Positions 1 to 22,582 of a DNA stretch of 64,000 nucleotides are shown here, piece by piece; positions within the stretch are counted from its first letter, which is position 1, and each line of letters opens with the position of its first letter. Under the pieces are notes generated by a model. That model had not been told where the DNA came from, searched no databases, and saw only the letters and a list, made by a program, of their open reading frames with translations. Origin of the DNA: Anoplopoma fimbria (Eukaryota > Chordata > Actinopteri > Perciformes > Anoplopomatidae); contig NC_072456.1 in assembly GCF_027596085.1 (NCBI RefSeq), forward strand, positions 24,643,218-24,707,217, written 5' to 3'. The translations under genes and the position numbers were made by a program.

Positions 1-118
1 TCCCCTCCTCCCCTCTCCTCTCCTCTCCTCTCCTCTCCTCTCCCCTCCCCCCCTCCCCTCCCTCCCCTCTCCTCTCCCCCTCCTCTCCTCTCCTCTCCTC
101 TCCTCTCCTCTCTCTCCC
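1..118. repeat. CT-rich low-complexity tract
   Basis: Degenerate TCCCC/TCTCC pyrimidine repeat running off the left edge of the window. No coding content is visible. Confidence 0.9.
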
Positions 119-410
119 AGACAGACTGTCCTCCATCGGACAGAAAGAATCCTCTCCTCTCTGTGTTGTTTTTGGTTTTTTTAAAGGGGGTCATCTACTT
201 TTTATTTGTGTCCCCACTTTGCTCAAACGCAAGATCTCTGTCTTTTAATCGTCACACACAATCACATGACGCACACTCACACCGGACTAACCCGTTTGGA
301 CTCTGGAGGGTTAAAAAAAAAAAATACAACTTTTTTTACTTTACTTTCGTTCACTTTTCGTTCACTTGTGTCGGGCTTGGAGTCACCGACTTATTTAGAC
401 AAAAACCACG

Positions 411-411
<1 letters not shown>

Positions 412-493
<82 letters not shown>
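412..493. repeat. (AC)n microsatellite
   Basis: About 80 bases of AC dinucleotide with one CGCA interruption. The poly-TH and poly-CV frames over it are artefacts. Confidence 0.95.
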
Positions 494-498
<5 letters not shown>

Positions 499-2204
499 TT
501 GATGGCGTAAACGTTAAGGGCTCTGATTCGCAATCGATTCCAGCAGAAACAATTCCCACACTTCCATTTTATTACAGAACTCTCACCCCCTCCCTCTTTC
601 TTTCCTCATATACTCGCTGAACGTTCTGTACGTATGTGTGTGTGTGTGTTAGTATATCTACGTTGGCTGAGGAGGGGTGGAGGTGGGAGAGCATCTTGTC
701 TGTGTTCCTCAAAAGGTACGATCGCTCCAGAGTCTAAGCTAAGACGTGTTCATGGTTCGGTAGACGAGAGTTCATCCTTTTTTATTTTGTACAAACCTGT
801 TTTTGTTTTTTTTTTCCTCCAAGTGTTGTCTGCTGTTTCACCAAACTCTCTCTCACACACACACAAAAACACTAAACACTAAAAGACTTGAAACTGTGAA
901 AGAGTCCCAAGAGAAGAGAGCGACAAGAACTCCCAATCCATGATTTTTATCTCTTCTTCTTGTTGCTCGTTGTGGGCGGAGCCTCTGGTCTGGAGCAGAC
1001 ATCCAGAGCTACATGGAGCCATGCAGAGTCTACTTTAAATATGTTTATGTTTTGTGTTGTTAGTTGTTGTTTTTTGTCCTTTTTGGGGGGGGGAGGTGCA
1101 TTTCACAGTATTACCGTTTAGTAAACAATCGCACATCTGTGTAGTTTTGTCTGTTACATTTGAATGTTACATTTGTTTTTGTGTTTTTCTTTTGAATCTT
1201 GTACGTATTTTTTGTTTTTTGCCCCCTTAGTGTTTCAAACATTGTTAGGCCCTTACGTCTGATTTGGAATAAGCACCTTGGTTATAAATTAGTGCCAAGT
1301 GATGTAACGTCACCGTATTTTTCTTCAGGTTGACGAAACGTTAAGAAGAGGAAAATCAGTGCAGATGTTTTCACGGTGCCACAAACTGCTGTTGTGTTTC
1401 TTCGTCGTGAGCAGAAATTGCATCCGAATGAACAAACGTGATCCGGATGATGGAGATGACAATGATGGGAAGCTTTTTTTCGCCCAGCTATAATCATCAA
1501 ATTCTAATCCTTTTTTTTATTTGAATATAAACGGCTTGTTTACATTGTATGTTTACGCAATCTTTTGCCCCACAATCACCATCCCTTCAACGCTCCACAT
1601 GTGCTGTAGAACCCTTAGTGTTACAGTGTGTAGAAACAAACGCTGGTGTTTTGAGCTCAGTTAGTTTGAGGGTGTTTATAAGGCGTTATGGGATGGAGAA
1701 GGTGAACATATCCGTACTCGCACAGCTGGATCCTCTCTGATGTGCTTCAAACTGCCCTCAACACAATGTACAAGTCAACAAATCAGCTTTATAGGTCAGA
1801 AAAACAACAACGAAAGTGAGACAAAAGACAGTGAAGTGCCCGTAAAGAGTTGACTAAAGAGGAGATGGTAGAGGATGAACCTGTGAACGAATGAATGAGG
1901 AAGCCAAAGACGGGCATGTGGATGCATTCCTGTGCCTGTGAATACTTCTGTATTTTTCATAAAAAAAAGACAAATCGCTGCACAACGAGAGCAGAGGCGG
2001 TTTCTGAAGCACTATGGAGGCCGATCATCGCTGGTGTTTGAGTCCGATAGGTTGGCCGAGGTGCAAAGAGGGTCTGTGAATGAAATGGGTCAGACCGAGT
2101 TTAGGTGGGGGGGGGGGGGGGTTAGAGGATGTTTACCTGTGTATGTCGACAGATGGTGGAGCTGAACCTTCTGTCATTTGCAATATATTAACATATTAGT
2201 GCAG

Positions 2205-2897
2205 TTAAAGGGACAGTTCACCCCGAAATCAAAAGAACAGATTCTTCCTCTTTCCTGTTTATGCCATTTATGAATCTCGATTGTTTTTGTGTGAGAGATA
2301 TTGGTTGACATGATGGGACTATGTGGTCTAAGAAAAACATTAGAAAAACTCAACACCGATGTCTCTTTTCAAGAATCGTGACCAAGTTACTTAAGATAAT
2401 GCACAGAGCTTGTTGTGAGCAGTTTCATGCAGGGACTATTTTCTTTCTACCAAACTACACCTGCCAACTTAAACACCAAACAGAAAGAAAACATGCATCT
2501 GTACCAGTGTGTGTCAGTACTGTTGGCTCACGTAGCATCACTGAGCTTGCTCAGCCGAGAAGGACGCCATTAATGTTTACATCTCGGGCCGTTAGAGGAG
2601 GGTGTTGTTCGGTACAAAGAAAGTAGTTCCCGCATGAAACTGCTCACAACAAGGTCTGTTGATTATCTTCAGTAACCGGGTCATGATTTCTGGAAAGAGA
2701 TAATGCTGAGGAGGTTTTCAACTGTATTTGATTTTTGGCGCATCAAGCCCCATTATACTGGAGAGCAGACAGACCTCTCCAAGGCCGATACATCCAACGT
2801 TCAGCAACTCGCATCAGAACAATCTAAATTGATAAATAGAACAATAGGAGAACATTTTTTGTTTGTTTTTTATATTTGGGGGCAAACTGTCCATTAA
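2205..2897. mobile_element. Non-autonomous DNA element (MITE) with internal hairpin
   Basis: The left end (TTAAAGGGACAGTTCACCCC) matches the reverse complement of the right end (GGGGGCAAACTGTCCATTAA) with few mismatches, giving imperfect terminal inverted repeats. Inside, about 70 bases at 2368-2440 are the inverted complement of 2625-2700, sharing TTGTTGTGAGCAGTTTCATG, so the element can fold on itself. I recognise the opening 'GGGACAGTTCACCCC' as a repeat common in teleost genomes but cannot name its superfamily. It contains no transposase. Confidence 0.75.
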
Positions 2898-3687
2898 ACA
2901 AGAATGAATGCTGTCTCAAAAAAGAGGATTGTAAACGGAATGAGCTGGGATGTAAACAAACCCAATGTAGTCAGCATCCAAATCACATTTCCCTTCTTTC
3001 TATTTGTTTCATCTGATAATAGAGATGATGTGGTTTCCTGAGTTCCGAGTTTTAAACCCTACCAGACCTTTTGAAGGAATCTTGGAAGGTTTATTTAAAT
3101 CAATTTGGGTTTAACATTCTTTCCCATGGAGAATTACCCAGATCATGTTGAACGCTTTTTGTGACGTTTTTTCCCCTCTCTGTAACCGGAGTTTACACAA
3201 ATTGTCTTTTTTTTGTTTTTTTGTTATGATGATTTCTGTACAGTGTTTGGTCAAAATAATGGAAACACATGTTTCATTTTGGGGATGTTTTGTGGTTTGA
3301 GCCGACTCATTTCTTGGATCGACCTCCGCCATCATCTATTTTGGGATGAGAGCGGAAAGTTCAAATCAAGTCCGAGATCTTTTTCCGGTTATTACAAAGA
3401 AACTTGATGCTTGAAAAATCTCTTCTGTCTGTGATAAGCGTTCATGTTGTTTCCTTTAAATTTACCACACTGTCAACAAATGCACAACTCGCCCTGTATT
3501 AACTGTTTTTGTCTTCTGATTTCATTCTTTTTTTAATGCTCAAGACAACTTGTTTAACAGTTGAGGTGAAGGTTTCGACCAGAGGAAGTGTTTCGTGTGT
3601 GAAAATCAATGTGAATCTGGACTGGCATCATTCGAGGGTGATGTTTAAATGACCTTTGACCTTCACGCCCTTTAACCTGGCTCTCTT

Positions 3688-3738
3688 TGTGTGTGTGTGT
3701 GTGTGTGTGCGTGTGTGTGTGTCTGTCTGTCTGTCTCT
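3688..3738. repeat. (GT)n/(CTGT)n microsatellite
   Basis: GT dinucleotide tract followed by GTCT repeats, just upstream of the poly(A) signal at 3819. Confidence 0.9.
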
Positions 3739-3818
3739 GTCCGCCCGTGTCATGACTGTGGCGAGCGCTGTGACCTCACCGCTGAGTGATGCGCTCCCCG
3801 GTGTGAAGACTGAGAACC

Positions 3819-3824
3819 AATAAA
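3819..3824 (+). terminator. Candidate poly(A) signal AATAAA
   Basis: Canonical hexamer followed by a T-rich stretch and then a GT-rich tract at about 3869-3893, resembling a downstream element. It is the best candidate 3' end of the upstream gene. Confidence 0.45.
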
Positions 3825-4237
3825 CACTCTGCCCTTTTTTACTCCACACATCTGCCTCGCGCTCATTGTTCTTGTTTGTGTGTGCGTGTGTGACTGTTTA
3901 TTCAGGAGATGGGGGGGGGATGGATGTGAGTGTGTAGAGTACCACCGTTGCATCACATGGTGGAATTTCTATTTAAATACTGACAATCAGTTCCACCTTG
4001 CAGAGTCAGCTTAATTTCCTTTATTGCTCCTTTATGAACAAATTCCCAAATATTACCCTAAAATGTAGATTCTTGAATCGGCTAAAAAAATACCCAAAAC
4101 ACAAATAACATTAACTTGTTTTGTGTTATTTATCTCGATAAAGCTTTACTTTACGAGGCTGCAGATACATTAACAACCATCACAATGCAGATGTTTGCTT
4201 TTTATCGTTAATCAACAGCTGAGAGGTCAGTCAGTAA

Positions 4238-4400
4238 CAGTGGTGCAATGTAACTAAGTACATATACTCAAGTACTGTACTCAAGTAGAATATAAGGTAC
4301 TTCTACCTCACTTGAGAAATTCTATTTTATGCTACTTAATACTCCGCTACATCTCAGAGGGAAATATTTAACTTTTTACTCCACCTAAGTAATTTAAACT
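4238..4400 (+). mobile_element. hAT-type MITE fragment
   Basis: Begins with CAGTGGTGCAATGTAACTAA and continues with the alternating 'AAGTAC...TACTCAAGTACTGTACTC' text typical of the abundant teleost hAT MITEs whose inverted repeat starts CAGTGGTGGAAAGTAAC. No matching right end is visible, so the copy is truncated. Confidence 0.6.
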
Positions 4401-4910
4401 TAATAATTTACTTCACATATTAAGATAATAAAATAAAATACAGAAGTTCTCAACTTTCAGAAGAAGAAGTTCCAAATTGCATACTATTTATTTTTACTTG
4501 AACATATTACAGCTGCACTTGCAAAGTGTGTGTTATCCCATGCAGTATGCTTCCAATTTGGACATACTTCATCATTTCATGGCACCTTTAAACTTTGACC
4601 CTCTTGCTCATACAGTATATCTGCTGTGCAAAGGATTGTCGGTCAGAAAGGCCAGAAATTGCATTTGACAAACTATGTATTAGGACATACTAAATAGTAT
4701 GGTAGCATGGGAACTTATTTAAACTTCTATAGCAATGTGAAAGAATATTACAAGAACATTTTTTGGGAAAGATATTAGACATATAGGCCATAAAACATAT
4801 TCTTCAAACTCTAAGAGTTATTGATTTTTGACATTAGAATTTAGCCCCTATTTATTTATTAATTTATGTGCAATATAAATCGAATTTATACGCTGTGCAA
4901 TATAAATAAT
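4400..4910. other. AT-rich spacer, nothing recognised
   Basis: Unique-looking AT-rich sequence between the MITE fragment and the first minisatellite unit. No gene, RNA or named repeat was recognised. Confidence 0.5.
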
Positions 4911-6424
4911 CTGTGCAATATTAACAACCATTCAGTTCGACAATATCATCTTTTATTTATGTATTTATTATACCTTTACGGTGGGATAACTATTCATATT
5001 CTTTTATTTATTAGCTATACCTTTACTGTGGGATAACTATTCATATTTATTTATTCATTATACCTTTACGGTAGGATAACTATTCATATTTATTTATTCT
5101 ATTTATATTTTATTTATGTATTATACCTTTACGGTGGGATAACTATTTATATTTTATTTATTTATTATACCTTTACGGTGGGATAACTATTCCTATTTTA
5201 TTTATGTATTATACCTTTACTGTGGGATAACTATTTATATTTTATTTATGTATTATACCTTTACGATGGGATAACTATTTATATTTTATTTATGTATTAT
5301 ACCTTTACGATTAACTATTTATATTTTATTTATTTATTATACCTTTACAGTGGGATAACTATTTATATTTTATTTATTTATTATACCTTTACAGTGGGAT
5401 AACTATTCATATTTTTTTTATTTATTATACCTTTACAGTGGGATAACTATATTTTATTTATGTATTATACGGTGGGATAACTATATTTTATTTATTATTA
5501 TACCTTTATTCATATTTTTTTATTTATTATACCTTTACGGTGGGATAACTATTCCTATTTTTTTATTTATTTATTATACCTTTACGGTGGGATAACTATT
5601 CCTATTTTATTTATTTATTATACCTTTACTGTGGGATAACTATTTATATTTTATTTATGTATTATACCTTTACTGTGGGATAACTATTTATATTTTATTT
5701 ATGTATTATACCTTTTTACCTTTACGTGGGATAACTATTCATATTTTATTTATTTATTTACCTTTACGGTGGGATAACTATTCCTATTTTTTTATTTATT
5801 ATACCTTTACGTGGGATAACTATTCATATTTTATTTATTTATTATACCTTTACGATGGGATAACTATTCATATTTTATTTATTTATTATACCTTTACGAT
5901 GGGATAACTATTTATATTTTATTTATTTATTATACCTTTACGATGGGATAACTATTTTTATTTATTTTTACGTGGGATAACTTTTATATTTTATTTATTT
6001 ATTATACCTTTACGATGGGATAACTATTCATATTTTATTTATTATTATATACCTTTACTGGGATAACTATATTTTATTTATGTATTATACCTTTACGGTG
6101 GGATAACTATATTTTATTTATTTATTATACGGTGGGATAACTATATTTTATTTATTTATTATACCTTTACTGTGGGATAACTATATTTTATTTATTTATT
6201 ATACCTTTACGATGGGATAACTATATTTTATTTATTTATTATACCTTTACGATGGGATAACTATATTTTATTTATTTATTATACCTTTACGGTGGGATAA
6301 CTATTTATTATAATTGTTTTGATCTTGGTTTTTCTACTTATTTCTCCTGTAATCCTGCACATTTCTTACTAATAAAGGATTATCCTATTTTATCTCTTAT
6401 AATACAGATTAAAAAATATATATA
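4911..6424 (+). repeat. Higher-order minisatellite unit 1 (LINE 3'UTR-derived)
   Basis: A head (CTGTGCAATATTAACAACCA) is followed by about 1.3 kb of imperfect tandem copies of a roughly 44-bp unit (core CTTTACGGTGGGATAACTAT then TATTTTATTTATTTATTATAC), and then by a tail containing TGTAATCCTGCACATTTC and CTAATAAAGGATTATCC. Head and tail both match the 3' UTR of the CR1/Rex1-like LINE seen at 27.8-28.1 kb. Copies vary by 4-base slippage of TTTA and by CGG/CGA/CAG/CTG variants. Confidence 0.85.
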
Positions 6425-6475
6425 TTTATTTATTTATTGTATAAGCCTTTTGTAAAAAATAAACTATATATTTTA

Positions 6476-7275
6476 ATATATCTGTGCAATATTAACAACC
6501 ATTCAGTTAACTAATATCATCTTTTATTTATGTATTTATTATTTACTACCTTTACGGGATGGGATAACTATTCATATTTTATTTATTTATTATATTCCTT
6601 TACGGTGGGATAACTATTCATATTTTATTTATTTATTATACCTTTACAGTGGGATAACTATTTATATTTTATTTATTTATTAGCTTTATTGGGATAACTA
6701 TATTTTATTTATTTATTATACTTTACTGGGATAACTATTCATATTTTATTTATTTATTATATACTGCTATATTTTTTATTTATGTATTATACCTTTACGA
6801 TGGGATAACTATTTATATTTTATTTATGTATTATACCTTTACCTTTATATTTTATTTATTATTATACCTTTACGGGATAACTATTTATTTTATTTATATT
6901 TATTATTCCTTTACTGTGGGATAACTATATTTTATTTATGTATTATACCTTTACGATGGGATAACTATTTATTTTTATTTATGTATTATACCTTTACGAT
7001 GGGATAACTATTTATATTTTATTTATTTATTATACCTTTACTGTGGGATAACTATATTTTATTTATGTATTATACCTTTATTAACTATTTATTTTTATTT
7101 ATTTATTATATTCCTTTACTGTGGGATAGCTATATTTTATTTATTTATTATACCTTTACGTGGGATAACTATTTATTATAATTGTTTTGATCTTACTTAT
7201 TTCTCCTGTAATCCTGCACATTTCTTACTAATAAAGGATTATCCTATTTTATCTCTTAACATACAGAATTAAAAA
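6476..7275 (+). repeat. Higher-order minisatellite unit 2
   Basis: Same head, 44-bp array and tail as unit 1, with a shorter and more degenerate array. The head has lost GTTCGACAA at the point where units 1 and 4 keep it. Confidence 0.85.
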
Positions 7276-7344
7276 AAATATTAATTGAACTATAAAAAAA
7301 ACACCACAAAAAGAACCTGTGGTAACTAATTGCATTATAAATCT

Positions 7345-8405
7345 CTCTATTTATATTTTATTTATTTATTATACCTTTACAGTGGGATAACTATTCATAT
7401 TTTATTTATGTATTATACCTTTACGGTGGGATAACTATTCATATTTTATTTATGTATTATACCTTTACTGTGGGATAACTATTCATATTTTATTTATTTA
7501 TTATAACTATTCCTTTACTTTACTGTGGGATAACTATTCATATTTTATTTATTATTATACCTTTACTGTGGGATAACTATTCATATTTTATTTATTTATT
7601 ATATTCATATTTTATTTATTATTATACTTTACGGTGGGATAACTATTTATATTTTATTTATTTATTATACCTTTACGATGGGATAACTATATTTTATTTA
7701 TTTATTATATTTATGTATAACTATACCTTTAACGATGGGATAACTATTTATATTTTATTTATGTATTATATTCGACAATATTTTTTATTTATGTATTATA
7801 CCTTTACGTGGGATAACTATTTATTTATTTATTTATGGGATAACTTATATTTATTTATTATACCTTTACGGTGGGATAACTATTTATATTTTATTTATGT
7901 ATTATACCTTTACGGTGGGATAACTATTTATATTTTATTTATGTATTATACCTTTACGGTGGGATAACTATTTATATTTTATTTATGTATTATACCTTTA
8001 CGGTGGGATTTTATTTTATTTATTATATTCCTTTACTGTGGGATAACTATATTTTCTTTATTTATTATACCTTTACGGTGGGATAACTATTCATATTTTA
8101 TTTATGTATTATACCTTTACGGTGGGATAACTATATTTTATTTATGTATTATACCTTTACGGTGGGATAACTATATTTTATTTATTTATTATACCTTTAC
8201 TGTGGGATAACTATATTTTATTTATTTATTATACCTTTACTGTGGGATAACTATATTTTATTTATTTATTATACCTTTACGGTGGGATAACTATTTATTA
8301 TAATTGTTTTGATCTTGGTTTTTCTACTTATTTCTCCTGTAATCCTGCACATTTCTTACTAATAAAGGATTATCCTATTTTATCTCTTATAATACAGATT
8401 AAAAA
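7345..8405 (+). repeat. Higher-order minisatellite unit 3
   Basis: A roughly 950-base array of the 44-bp unit ending in the same LINE-like tail (8300-8405). The usual head is missing; the preceding 7280-7345 is poly-A and unrelated sequence. Confidence 0.85.
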
Positions 8406-8475
8406 AATATATATTAATTGAACTATGAAGCCTTTTGTAAAAAAAATTCAGTTCGACAATATATATATTAATATA

Positions 8476-8815
8476 TCTGTGCAATATTAACAACCATTCA
8501 GTTCGACAATATCATCTTTTATTTATGTATTATACCTTTACGATGGGATAACTATTCCTATTTTATTTATGTATTATACCTTTACGGTGGGATTACTATT
8601 CATATTTTTTTATTTATTAGCTATTCCTTTACTGTGGGATAACTATTCATATTTTATTTATTTATTATACCTTTACGGTGGGATAACTATTTATTATAAT
8701 TGTTTTGATCTTGGTTTTTCTACTTATTTCTCCTGTAATCCTGCACATTTCTTACTAATAAAGTATTATCCTATTTTATCTCTTATAATACAGCTTAAAA
8801 AAATAAATATTAATT
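8476..8815 (+). repeat. Higher-order minisatellite unit 4 (short)
   Basis: Complete head-array-tail unit with only a few 44-bp copies. It shows the minimal form of the structure that is expanded in units 1-3. Confidence 0.85.
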
Positions 8816-8894
8816 AAACTATGAAGCCAAAACCCAAAAACAAATAAAAAAAGAAACCACTAATTGCATTACAAATCTCTCCTCTCTCTTCTTC

Positions 8895-9245
8895 GTGTAA
8901 TGACCGCCGCGGTGCAGCAGCGCCCCCTGGCGGCCGCCCGCAGCTCCTACAGGAAGGAAGTGGACAGAGCAGAGCAGAGAAGAAGAAGAAGAAGAAGAGG
9001 AGGGAGGAGGAGGAAGCTACCGGGGGGGGAACCACACGATGTGATCTAAACCCACCAGGACGGCGTGTTATGACTACCGGCCACGTCTCGGGGCTTTACA
9101 GACGGTAGCGGAGCTCCGGCTGCGGTCAGGTGAGTCAGGTGAGTCTGTGACTGAGAACAACCGACGACGTGCACGAGCTAGCTGGCAAAAACTCGAGCTA
9201 GCTGCAAAAGGCGTGCGTGCGTGAGTGCGTGTGCGTGAGAGTGCG
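8895..9245 (+). promoter_or_regulatory. fam20b: fam20b CpG-rich promoter and non-coding first exon
   Basis: An abrupt switch from AT-rich array to GC- and CpG-rich DNA (CCGCCGCGG, GCGGCCGCCCGC, an AGA-rich tract, then CGTCTCGGGGC) marks a vertebrate CpG-island promoter. Two strong donors, CAG|GTGAGT, follow at 9129/9130 and 9138/9139, so a non-coding exon probably ends there. No TATA box is evident and the exact start site cannot be read. The next + strand coding sequence is fam20b at 11695. Confidence 0.6.
8918..8935 (-). promoter_or_regulatory. CTCF-like site
   Basis: On the minus strand this reads GGCCGCCAGGGGGCGCTG, close to the vertebrate CTCF core CCASNAGGGGGCGC. It lies about 100 bases from the end of the minisatellite arrays and at the upstream edge of the fam20b promoter. 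Confidence 0.5.
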
Positions 9246-9756
9246 TGAGTGAGGCTGTGACTGTGACTGTACAGCTGTTGTCATGGTGACCCCGATAAGG
9301 GCAGATTAACGTAAAGCGTTCAAGCGTCTGACCAGAACCGTTGGGTTTGAATTTTTTTTTTTTTTAATTAATTAATTAATTAAATAAATAGAAACGTCAT
9401 GGAAAAAAAAAAAAAAAAGCTTTATTGTTGGTTGCCTGCGTGGCCAGACGAAAAAAAATAAATAAAAAAAATATATATATAAAAAATATTTGATGACGTA
9501 ACGGCATTCTGATACGTCACGCTGCGACCGTTGGCTCTAACGGCTGTTAACGTTCGACTCAAACGTGGCAGTTTGATTGACAGTTAACGTTCGACTCCTC
9601 CTCCCTCCCTCCTTTTTTTTCCCCCTTTTTTTCCCCCTTTTTTTTTTTACACATGTGTCTCCATAGCAACCAGGTGGAAGTCCCACATGGCTCCTTAATT
9701 AGTTCTGCAATTAAAGGGACACCACTGAGGGTTAAGGCCATACATGGGCTGTTCTA
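9246..9756 (+). other. Start of fam20b intron 1
   Basis: Holds poly-T/poly-A runs, an (ATTA)n tract and a C/T-rich stretch at 9595-9650. No exon or named element is recognised. Confidence 0.5.
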
Positions 9757-11084
9757 TGTACCTTTACCTTTACTGTGGGATACCTATTCATATTTTATTT
9801 ATTTATTATACCTTTACTGTGGGATAACTATTCATATTTTATTTATTTATTATACCTTTACTGTGGGATAACTATTCATATTTTATTTATTTATTATACC
9901 TTTACGGTGGGATAACTATTCATATTTTATTTATTTATTATACCTTTACTGTGGGATAACTATTCATATTTTATTTATTTATTATACCTTTACGGTGGGA
10001 TAACTATTCATATTTTATTTATTTATTATACCTTTACGGTGGGATAACTATATTTTATTTATTTATTATACCTTTACTGTGGGATAACTATTCATATTTT
10101 ATTTATTTATTATACCTTTACTGTGGGATAACTATTCATATTTTATTTATTTATTATACCTTTACGGTGGGATAACTATTCATATTTTATTTATTTATTA
10201 TACCTTTACTGTGGGATAACTATTCATATTTTATTTATTTATTTATTATACCTTTACAGTGGGATAACTATATTTTATTTATTTATTATACCTTTACAGT
10301 GGGATAACTATATTTTATTTATTTATTATACCTTTACAGTGGGATAACTATATTTTATTTATTTATTATACCTTTACGGTGGGATAACTATTCATATTTT
10401 ATTTATTTATTATACCTTTACGATGGGATAACTATTCATATTTTATTTATTTATTATACCTTTACGGTGGGATAACTATTCATATTTTATTTATGTATTA
10501 TACCTTTACGATGGGATAACTATTCATATTTTATTTATGTATTATACCTTTACGGTGGGATAACTATATTTTATTTATGTATTATACCTTTACGATGGGA
10601 TAACTATATTTTATTTATTTATTATACCTTTACTGTGGGATAACTATTCATATTTTATTTATTTATTAGCTATACCTTTACTGTGGGATAACTATTCCTA
10701 TTTTATTTATTTATTAGCTATACCTTTACTGTGGGATAACTATTCATATTTTATCTATTTATTTATTATACCTTTACTGTGGGATAACTATTCCTATTTT
10801 ATTTATTTATTAGCTATACCTTTACTGTGGGATAACTATTCCTATTTTATTTATTTATTTATTATACCTTTACTGTGGGATAACTATTCATATTTTATTT
10901 ATTTATTATACCTTTACGGTGGGATAACTATATTTTATTTATTTATTATACCTTTACGGTGGGATAACTATATTTTATTTATTTATTATACCTTTACTGT
11001 GGGATAACTATATTTTATTTATGTATTATACCTTTACGATGGGATAACTATTCCTATTTTATTTATTTATTATACCTTTACGGT
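9757..11084 (+). repeat. Intron 1 minisatellite array (44-bp unit)
   Basis: About 1.3 kb of the same 44-bp unit as the upstream arrays, here more homogeneous and without the LINE-like head or tail. It lies in the putative first intron of fam20b, between the promoter and the first coding exon. The more regular copies suggest a more recent expansion than the upstream arrays. Confidence 0.9.
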
Positions 11085-11452
11085 AAATGGGCTGTTCTAT
11101 GACCCACACACCCCCACCCCCTCTGCACCACTACCTGCCCACTGGTAATAAACCATTATCCCTAACCCTAAAGGTTTTAAATGCTGTAAATGTGGCTGTC
11201 AAAGTCCACTTTACTGCTCCTGGTGAGCAGTGTCATCCTGATGTAGTTGCACATCCCCGGACAGGCTTCAGCTGTGCTGCAGTACTGGGTCATCGTCTCC
11301 CCTGAGGGAGGAAACGAGACACCGGGGCAGCAAATCGATGAGTTTTCTGCCACATATTATCGACAGTAGTTCTTTTTTTTGTTTCTATATCTGAGTCCTC
11401 GTCTGTCTCTTCCCTCCTAGACGCCTCATATGTGTGTTTTCTCTCCCTCCAG

Positions 11453-11575
11453 GTGAATGCCCTGTTTGCTCGGAGTGTAGCACCAGAGGACGGCAGCTCC
11501 CATCCTTCAGAAGAGCTCGTCCCAGACGGGGGGAGGTGGGTGGATCCGGGGCGCTGCAGGGGCCATGCATCAGGG
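11453..11575 (+). other. fam20b: Possible second non-coding exon of fam20b
   Basis: A pyrimidine tract with CAG acceptor (ending 11452) opens the segment and a GG|GTGAG donor follows 11575. Splicing to the acceptor at 11681-11682 (GCCGCAG) would give a short intron over the CA/TGG repeats. If used, it adds a small upstream ORF starting at 11565. Predicted from splice signals alone. Confidence 0.35.
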
Positions 11576-11598
11576 GTGAGGGGGATTCACTGCGGGAG

Positions 11599-11633
<35 letters not shown>

Positions 11634-11694
11634 GACACACAGCGTCGGGTGAGGTGGTGGTGGTGGTGGTGTTCGGCCGCAGGTCGGCGTGGAG

Positions 11695-22582
<10,888 letters not shown>

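Larger units (their letters stand above)
1..3835 (+). other. Probable long 3' UTR of an upstream + strand gene
   Basis: No open frame here looks like protein: the longer ones are reads through CA/TG microsatellites or poly-A/T. The stretch ends in a canonical AATAAA (3819-3824) followed 45-75 bases later by a GT-rich tract, the arrangement expected of a vertebrate cleavage site on the + strand. A 693-bp MITE lies inside it. In human, FAM20B is close to TOR3A and ABL2, and ABL2 has a long 3' UTR, so that gene is a possible owner; this is inference from synteny. No exon was found, so the strand and the UTR status are only moderately supported. Confidence 0.35.

Noticed and set aside
163..533. 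Open frames of 60-115 codons with poly-His/Thr or poly-Cys/Val
   Set aside because: They are reads through the (AC)n microsatellite; the non-repeat parts show no protein-like composition.
4911..8815. Repeat-spacer regularity suggesting a CRISPR-like array
   Set aside because: The 44-bp units are directly contiguous with no unique spacers, in a vertebrate genome; this is a minisatellite.
5701..8817. Several 68-84-codon frames rich in Tyr, Phe and Ile (YYTFTMGITIYILF type)
   Set aside because: They simply translate the minisatellite; the repeated peptide is the repeat unit.
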